Source: Mycteria americana
Taxonomy: Eukaryota > Chordata > Aves > Ciconiiformes > Ciconiidae
Direction: 5' to 3'
DNA length: 64,000 nt
Assembly (NCBI RefSeq): GCF_035582795.1
Contig: NC_134370.1
Coordinates: 50,083,501-50,147,500, forward strand
A model generated the notes under the pieces. That model worked only from the letters and a program-made list of their open reading frames with translations. It was not told the DNA's origin and ran no database searches. Each line of letters opens with the position of its first letter. Within the stretch, counting starts at the first letter, position 1. Below are positions 57,639 to 64,000 of this stretch, in pieces. A program made the position numbers and the translations under genes.

Positions 57639-59414
57639 CTAGAGAGAAATCAGTTTTTTCAAACCCTTGCTAAAGATCATAACCCTGCCATTCCTGCTTG
57701 GGGTCTTGAAGGGCTCCCACTTTGCCCAAAAGAAATGCAATTATGGTACATATTTGAAAGGGATATGAGAGGTGGCCGAGCCCCAGAAAAGCTGCATCCT
57801 TTTTAAGTAGCACAACAGAATTCCTTAGTGCATTTTGAGAGGCGAGGACAGATAAACTGGTGGAAGGGCAGGGAGGAAGGTATTTGGAAATGCTGGCTAA
57901 AATCCCCAAGCAGAAGTGATAGCCTAAATGCTATTACAGCCAAAGAGTTTTATTATCATTGGTATTTATTACCTGTTACTTGGCATAATGCCATCCCAAA
58001 AAAGGATACAGTCCCTGCCCGTAGATCTTACTGTCTAAATGAAGAGATCAAGACGACAAGTAGAAAAAGATGGAGCAAAGAGGCTTGATGGCTCTTGGCC
58101 ACGTCCTGACTACACAATGTGTGTGGGAACAGCCGTGCATCAAGACAGAAAGACTCCCTGCTCTCACCTTTATTGGGCAGCTAGGTTTTCATGGATTTTG
58201 ACAACTGGGACTATTCAGAATGATTTGTATAACATTGGTTGCATTGTGGATTAGATCAGAAAAGGCAACTGTGCAAAGTATTAGACAGAAATACATGGGT
58301 AAATCCATTTCAGAGCAAACTGGCGATAATGTGTCTGTCCTACACTCGCCTAGCAGGGCAGAACAGAACACCACGTTCTCATTCCTACTGAGACCCTTCC
58401 AAGGTGCCAAAGACCATTGATTAATGGTTTGCACAAGGAGGCAGGACATAGAATTTATAAGCACCACACATTCAGAATCTTGCATAACAATTCAGTGTAT
58501 TGAAAAGAAACACTTCTTGCTGCCACCATTTGATGGACAGTGAACAATATCCCTCCATTCCAAATTACCAAAATAAATTATCAGAAACTGCTGCATTTAG
58601 CCTCAATAATAAGAATCTCTGGATCAATAATTTAAGTTTCACTTCAGTTTTTTAGCAAAACAAGTTTAAAAGTTTACAACTTCATTACAAAAATGTGCAA
58701 GCCTCTAGACTCACTTAAGCTCTGAGAAAACCCAGATTTTCTTCTGGTGCATCCTGTGCAGTATTAGTTTATTGGACAGTATCAAGAAAGAGCTTTTAAT
58801 TTCCCTGATCTCCAGATGTCTGCTCAGATCAGGATTATGTGTTACTTACAACACATACATTTCCTTATCTGCCTCTGTAACAGTATACACATTCTACCTC
58901 ATTTTTAATTTGAGGTACAAATTACAGTGTTTATCATAATTTAATTAAAAAATAATTTCACAATATAATTGGGGGTTTTGCCAAACCAGTATTTTCTATC
59001 AGAAAACCGCACACAATTTTTCAACCAGTTCTAATTTCAACTTGATTACGGGCACGGGGTTACACAAGTCACATGACAATTTTTACCTGTATTGCTCATT
59101 ATCTCAAGGTAGCAGTATCAACAGTTAGACTAGCACAGCTCTACCAACAAAATAAATAGACACATAGAACAAAACTCCCACAATCCCTTCCTTAATAAAA
59201 TATTTCCAAACATTGCACTCTTCTGAGTCTCTCACAGAAAGAGAGACTGCATTATACAACTATGTATACATGCGTATAATGAGAATAATGTCCATATTTA
59301 TCTGAGTTAAAAGATATTGTATTGCATCAGGTCTATAACAAAGCCACTCAAAACAGTTCTTAATATTCTTACTGTGTCTGCCTGGAAAACAGTACGAAGA
59401 GTAAGAGTGCTTAC
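57639..59414 (-). other. TMEM266: TMEM266 intron, 1.8 kb
   Basis: Contains a possible ancient repeat near 58000-58080. It is otherwise unique AT-rich sequence. Confidence 0.8.
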
Positions 59415-59471
59415 CTCTATTTTGTTTTCAATGTAATCCCATATGCCAAGGACCACAATCCTCAAAATAGT
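59415..59471 (-). CDS. TMEM266: TMEM266 exon: S2-S3 linker
   Basis: 57 nt, 19 codons, phase 0 at both ends on the - strand, TILRIVVLGIWDYIENKIE. It matches human TVLRIVVLGIWDYIENKIE with one substitution. This is the most N-terminal TMEM266 exon present in the window. The borders are ttactag|act and gag|gtaagc. Confidence 0.96.
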
Positions 59472-62400
59472 CTAGTAAAACAGATTAGGGGGAAAAAATG
59501 ATGATGAATATTATTGTAATTTTAGATAAACATATAGTCCTTTATCTATTTAGGGGATCATTTTTTGTCTCATTTAAGCATTATGCATTTCTTCTGAATA
59601 ATAATGAGGATCTAGAAATAGCTACACTTCTGTATTATAAAAGCAGGTATTGCCTTCCAACCACTATATTGACTCAATGAAACTTCCATAAACAAGTTCC
59701 AAGTTCAAATGTTCATCACTCTTTCCATCCTCCTAAAATTTCTCTTTTAGACTTGTGAGATGTAGATTACCAACCCTCCTCACCCCAGCCCCCTGACCCA
59801 AGCCTATATAAGATCCACTGGGGGGCCCCTCAGTTGGAATAGGGAAAGATTCTCTTTTCTTGCCATCTTTGATATGCCAGTGCTTACTATTTCCTAAGAA
59901 AAGAAAAGAGGCACTGCTGCCTCTTGATGCCTAAAGATATTGACATTTCATCAATCTGAAGATCAGAGGCTCTTATTCTCCCCCTCTGGAGTACAGGGCT
60001 GTTGTCTTATTATAAAATCCCAGAAAGTCATAGGATAAGGGAGAAAAATATCTCTGTGATCCTCCTCTATTAAGCAAAACAGCTATAAGTAGCATCAGTA
60101 GCTAGAAAAGAGGAATAAAGAAAGAACACAGAATGAACCAATGGTGAATTCCATTAAAAAATCCAATGACATCTTTCCTAATTTTTAACCTGGCTTTCAG
60201 AAGATGCAAAAAAAAAAAAAAATTCAATCAACCAACTCATGATTGAAATTGAATTCACATAAAAGCATAACTGGTAGGGATGTTTTCTGCCAATAGCAAC
60301 ATCAAGGTCAGATTTTGACAGACACTACAGACATGAAGAGTCTTAACTGCAGCTGTGTGCCTTGCAAGATCAAAATGCTACATTCTCTGTTAAAGAACAG
60401 TACTAATGACAGAGATCTCGGCAGTGTGAGGGGTGACCATGCCAAGAACTGTGCAGAAAAAAGTGACTGTGATGAATATATGTATCTCCTCTTCATTATA
60501 AATACAAATATATCAAATCCCAACCAACTCTGAATTTATGCCAAACATACCAGCACTAACTAATTGCAGAACAACACTGGATTTTTCAGCACTGTTCCTA
60601 TGCATGGTTTTGCCAAACCCCCTGAGCCCAATTGCCTCACTTGGCCCAGGATGACTGTGCTGAACTCTATCTTGGCACTCCAAACCTGGCACTTAATCCT
60701 GTTTTGCAGAGGGAGATTTCTGTGGGATATATGGTGCTTTCAGAGCCCAGCCTCATACCATCAATGAGCAGCAAAGTGAACCAGCCAACGCTTGCTCAGA
60801 AACAGTGTATGTGAAACATTGGCCAAGTCTGGCTGAGAAAGGGAGTGGCTAGCTGGAAGAGAAAATGCAGTGCTCTCTTTCCTGTACAAAAAATTATGAG
60901 ACTCTGCATAGACACCAAGAACTGCTAATGCTGCTGGTCTGTACTCCTAAAAAGACCATTTTACTTCCAAAGCATTTTACAAATGCAGCATAGGAATAAG
61001 GCTATTCACAGCCATTTCCTTATTAACCTATACCCTCAAGGTTTATATGTGGAGGAAGAGATGCACAACAGCAATTCCTCAAATGCCTTAATGAGTCCAA
61101 ATTCACCAGCGTGATGTGATATAAGTGCAAGGTGTACATGCTGGTATACAACCAAGGCACTCCTGCAGCCTCAACTCAGGCCCTGAGCAGAATACTTTCA
61201 GACAAAAGCATACCAGCTCCTCTGTAAGCACCTCCCTCACTCCCCTCATTGAGAAGCTGCACAAAATGCTTAAGTACAAGTTACTCGTGAGCCCATAGGT
61301 TCAGCTATATAAGTTAACCTGGGGTCCACCACAGCAAGTTCCACAGTAGGCAACCGTCAGGAAATGCATGAGGAAAAGCAGTGCCTTCTTTAAAGCTTGG
61401 GATGCTACCCTTCCTACAGGAACCCTCTTGACAGCATAGAGAAATCTGGCTCATTTTCTTCTACGCTTAGGCAGCATTTATGAAGTGCTAGGTCAATGAG
61501 CAACTAAAGGATGGCTGAACACTTAACACATTTACAGTAACTGATGGTGAAAATCTTTCTTCCTTTGGACAGGTGTGTGCAAAGGTCTTTTCACTTAAAT
61601 AATAAGGCATATCTGCACAAAGAAAATAGAAACAGTCTCACAACCCTAAACATGATTTAACATGGGGCTGTTGAAGGAACATAAAAAAGGATTTCCTTTC
61701 TGCCTTTTCAATTCCTCACTGCAGTGTTTAAATCAGACTGTGCTACTGTCATATTAATGGGTCTGAGCAGCTCCATGGGCTGGAAGCTAGCACAAATGTT
61801 TTCATTTTCAGTCTGCTGGTGTGAATCAGCACAAGTCAGCAATGACTGGAAGTCTACTCGGCAGACATTTAATGCAGTAATGCTTGTTGGTGCTACCTCT
61901 AGAAGATAGATCTCCTCCTCACAAAAAATGCCTTGATGATTAGCATCTTTGCTCTCAGCTAGAGCAGACACACCGTAGGAAGGGAGAGCATGAGGGCGTA
62001 ATGAACCCAGCTCCCCATCTGAGACACACACTCCTCAGAACAAACTGGACACAACTGAGGGTTAAGCTTTAAAAACATTTGTTCTGTATGGAAGGTCTTA
62101 AAGTTATGCACCAGCATTACCCACCAGCTTGTCACTCTTAACAAAAAACCCCACATCACCACTGAAGTTACAAAAGCCATGTAAGGCAGCTTTTCCTTGG
62201 TGCCCTGGGGGAACCGGGCACCCCAAGAAAGTACCATGAGTGATTCACAGACTGCGTACATCTGGAGACACAGACGCTTACTGCACACTGGCCAGTCTTC
62301 ACTAGTGGCAACTCCAAACTAGGTTTAGCATTCTCTACTCTCCCTCTGTTTGTACAAAGCACAAGATCACATCCACTACTGCTGCCATAACTCTTACCCA

Positions 62401-64000
62401 CAAGAGTCTGAACCAAGCAAATTTGGACTTCACGGGGCAAATCTCCCTGACTGTTCAATATAATAAATACTTTGACTGAAATTAAAGCATTGGTGTTGCT
62501 TATAAACAACATTTTAGTATTTTTCCTAAGCGATCAAAAATATCTTTCAGACAAATACATATTGCGTTTGATTGTGTACTTTCTCTGTATAGAACTTAAA
62601 AAATGAGAACCTGTAGCAGAATCTGAAAGAAACAGAGACAGAAATTAATAATCCAGGAAACTTCCTATGCACTATACAGGGACCAAACTGAAAAATGCAT
62701 ATGAATTAAAAGAGAATTGCAACTGTAACATTCATCACAGACAGAAGAAATGTTACATCACAGACATAAATGTTAGTCACCACTCTACCATTTGTAGACA
62801 CAAGAATCTACAAGAAATAGGGAAAAAATGGAGCAGCACTGCTGTTTCCTACTGATGTGCAGGCATCTTTCAGCACTGTAGCAAATGCACACACATAGTT
62901 TTGCATTACACTACAGGCATTCTGCATTTTTGGACACATAGATTTGAAAGCAAACATTAAATATCAGTGTGAGTACTTTTTTGTTAAAGGCCACTGCCAG
63001 CTTGGTTTTTTGTACTTGAAAAAGAATGCTTTAACTTTTCTTGACTGGAAATCTTTTAATTAGAAAGTTCTTAACATATTTTTTTTTTAGTTATACCAGA
63101 AATAAATTTTTTGTTTTCTGAGAAAAGCTAAATTGTTACATAAAAGTCTGTGCAGTGCACTAATAAAAGGTAAATGACTGAACGCTTCTGTTAACTTCTT
63201 CAAGTTGGAGTAAACCCAGATAAAAGTAAAATTTTAAACCATTTTTCAGACAGAAATGTAATTTGGAAGTTGACAGTGTCCCTTGGTGACACACAGTTGT
63301 TTGCACAACATTAACTGTCTGCGGTGAAGTTTACTGAAGAACTGCATGATGCTGCAGGTTTTCTCTCTAATTTTATAGGGAAATCTGGCCAAGTCCTTTG
63401 CTGAGCCAGCCGTATGAATTCCCACAATCTGCATGAGCTAGCTACATTTGTCAGCTGACTGCAATGTACATTAGGTAATTTTATATACTTTTTTGCTTGC
63501 ACAGTTAATATACAATTTACTGCCCAGTGACTCGCTGTGCCAAATTCATCTGTAGTGTAAAGAAATCAAAAGGAGGCAGCACAGGAGGTGAAGCTGGCCC
63601 ACCAGGCTTAGCTAACATCAAAGGAGAGCAACTCTGCATTTTGAGATGGGGCAGTGATGGTACAAGAGATAGACGGGATGGAGTGGGGGGGGAAGGGTGT
63701 CTTTAAAAGAGCCCTTCCTTCCTTCGCCACAAAACTAATCTGTCTGATACAGGGGGTCTCTACCTCTGGCTTGTACAGAAACTCTGAAGATTAAGCTTCT
63801 GCCTTTTGTATATCTCTCATAAGACCAAACATTTATTGAAATCTTTCCCAGAAAGAACACCTTGTACCCAATCTGTAATTTATAACCTCTCTGGTTTGGG
63901 CCACTCCACAGAGGCCTTAGCTCATTCACTACGTAAACGAATCTTCTTTTGCCATCTTCTGGTGTGCTTGTCCTGAGATACTGCATTAGCTGTTCTAGTG
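59472..64000 (-). other. TMEM266: TMEM266 intron, part (upstream exons off window)
   Basis: More than 4.5 kb without a recognised exon. It includes an isolated TATATAAG on the + strand (near 59804), an A14 run near 60209-60222, and an LTR-like stretch at the right edge (about 63700-64000). Confidence 0.75.
63700..64000 (-). mobile_element. Possible LTR fragment running off the window
   Basis: On the - strand a TATAAA (63879-63884) is followed 42 nt later by AATAAATG (AATAAA at 63832-63837), the promoter and poly(A)-signal spacing typical of retroviral LTRs, within an 88-codon frame open to the window edge. I recognise no family and no TG..CA ends or primer-binding site can be confirmed, so this remains tentative. 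Confidence 0.25.

Larger units (their letters stand above)
28065..64000 (-). other. TMEM266: TMEM266 gene, last six coding exons (5' end outside window)
   Basis: This gene encodes a membrane protein with a voltage-sensing domain like that of Hv1 but no pore; the human protein is reported as a zinc-sensitive voltage sensor, abundant in cerebellum. Six exons of 57, 139, 116, 187, 51 and 593 nt were found with proper splice sites, and the phases join to 380 residues plus stop. Human TMEM266 is about 531 residues, so about 150 N-terminal residues, including S1 and S2, must lie beyond position 64000. I searched 59.5-64 kb on the - strand for the preceding exon and did not see it. Order from N to C: end of S2-S3 linker, S3, S4, coiled coil, Ser/Thr-rich tail ending VPEA. 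The tail-to-tail position next to ETFA matches human synteny. Confidence 0.93.

Overview
The window is vertebrate nuclear DNA and almost certainly avian. It contains several CR1 retrotransposon 3' ends of the chicken-type family, ordinary GT-AG introns, and two protein genes whose neighbourhood is known from amniotes (ETFA next to TMEM266, as on human 15q24). There are no prokaryotic features.

Left half, + strand (1 to about 27.9 kb): the electron-transfer flavoprotein alpha subunit gene ETFA, exons 2 to 12. All eleven exons were located at base level. Their phases join cleanly into 321 residues plus a stop. Exon 1, with the start codon and most of the mitochondrial leader, lies left of the window. 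Intron 9 is 12.1 kb, while intron 3 is only 100 bp. The 3' UTR is very short, with an AATAAA 49 nt after the stop codon.

Right half, - strand (about 28.07 to 64 kb): the last six coding exons of TMEM266, a voltage-sensor-domain protein with no pore domain. They give 380 residues plus a stop: S3, the arginine-rich S4, a coiled coil and a long serine-rich cytoplasmic tail. The N-terminus, S1 and S2 lie right of the window. The two genes are tail to tail, and their inferred cleavage sites are only about 150 bp apart.

Non-genic structure: the most striking is a 5.1 kb TA/CA-rich tandem array (about 29.27 to 34.36 kb) that fills most of the last TMEM266 intron. It has a higher-order period of about 0.4 to 0.5 kb in its left half. 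Next to it is a small CpG-rich island with two - strand splice-donor-like sites. ETFA intron 9 holds a 579 bp segment bounded by 31 bp inverted repeats (28/31 identical). Other items are young and old CR1 pieces, possible CORE-SINE/MIR relics, 22-nt poly-C runs, a perfect 11 bp hairpin next to a G15 run, and an LTR-like stretch at the right edge.

Function: ETFA is a mitochondrial FAD-binding electron carrier and TMEM266 a plasma-membrane voltage sensor. Nothing in the sequence suggests they work together; what they share is a compact convergent 3' end. I did not find a new multi-gene system. The array and the inverted-repeat element are the items least explained by known annotation.
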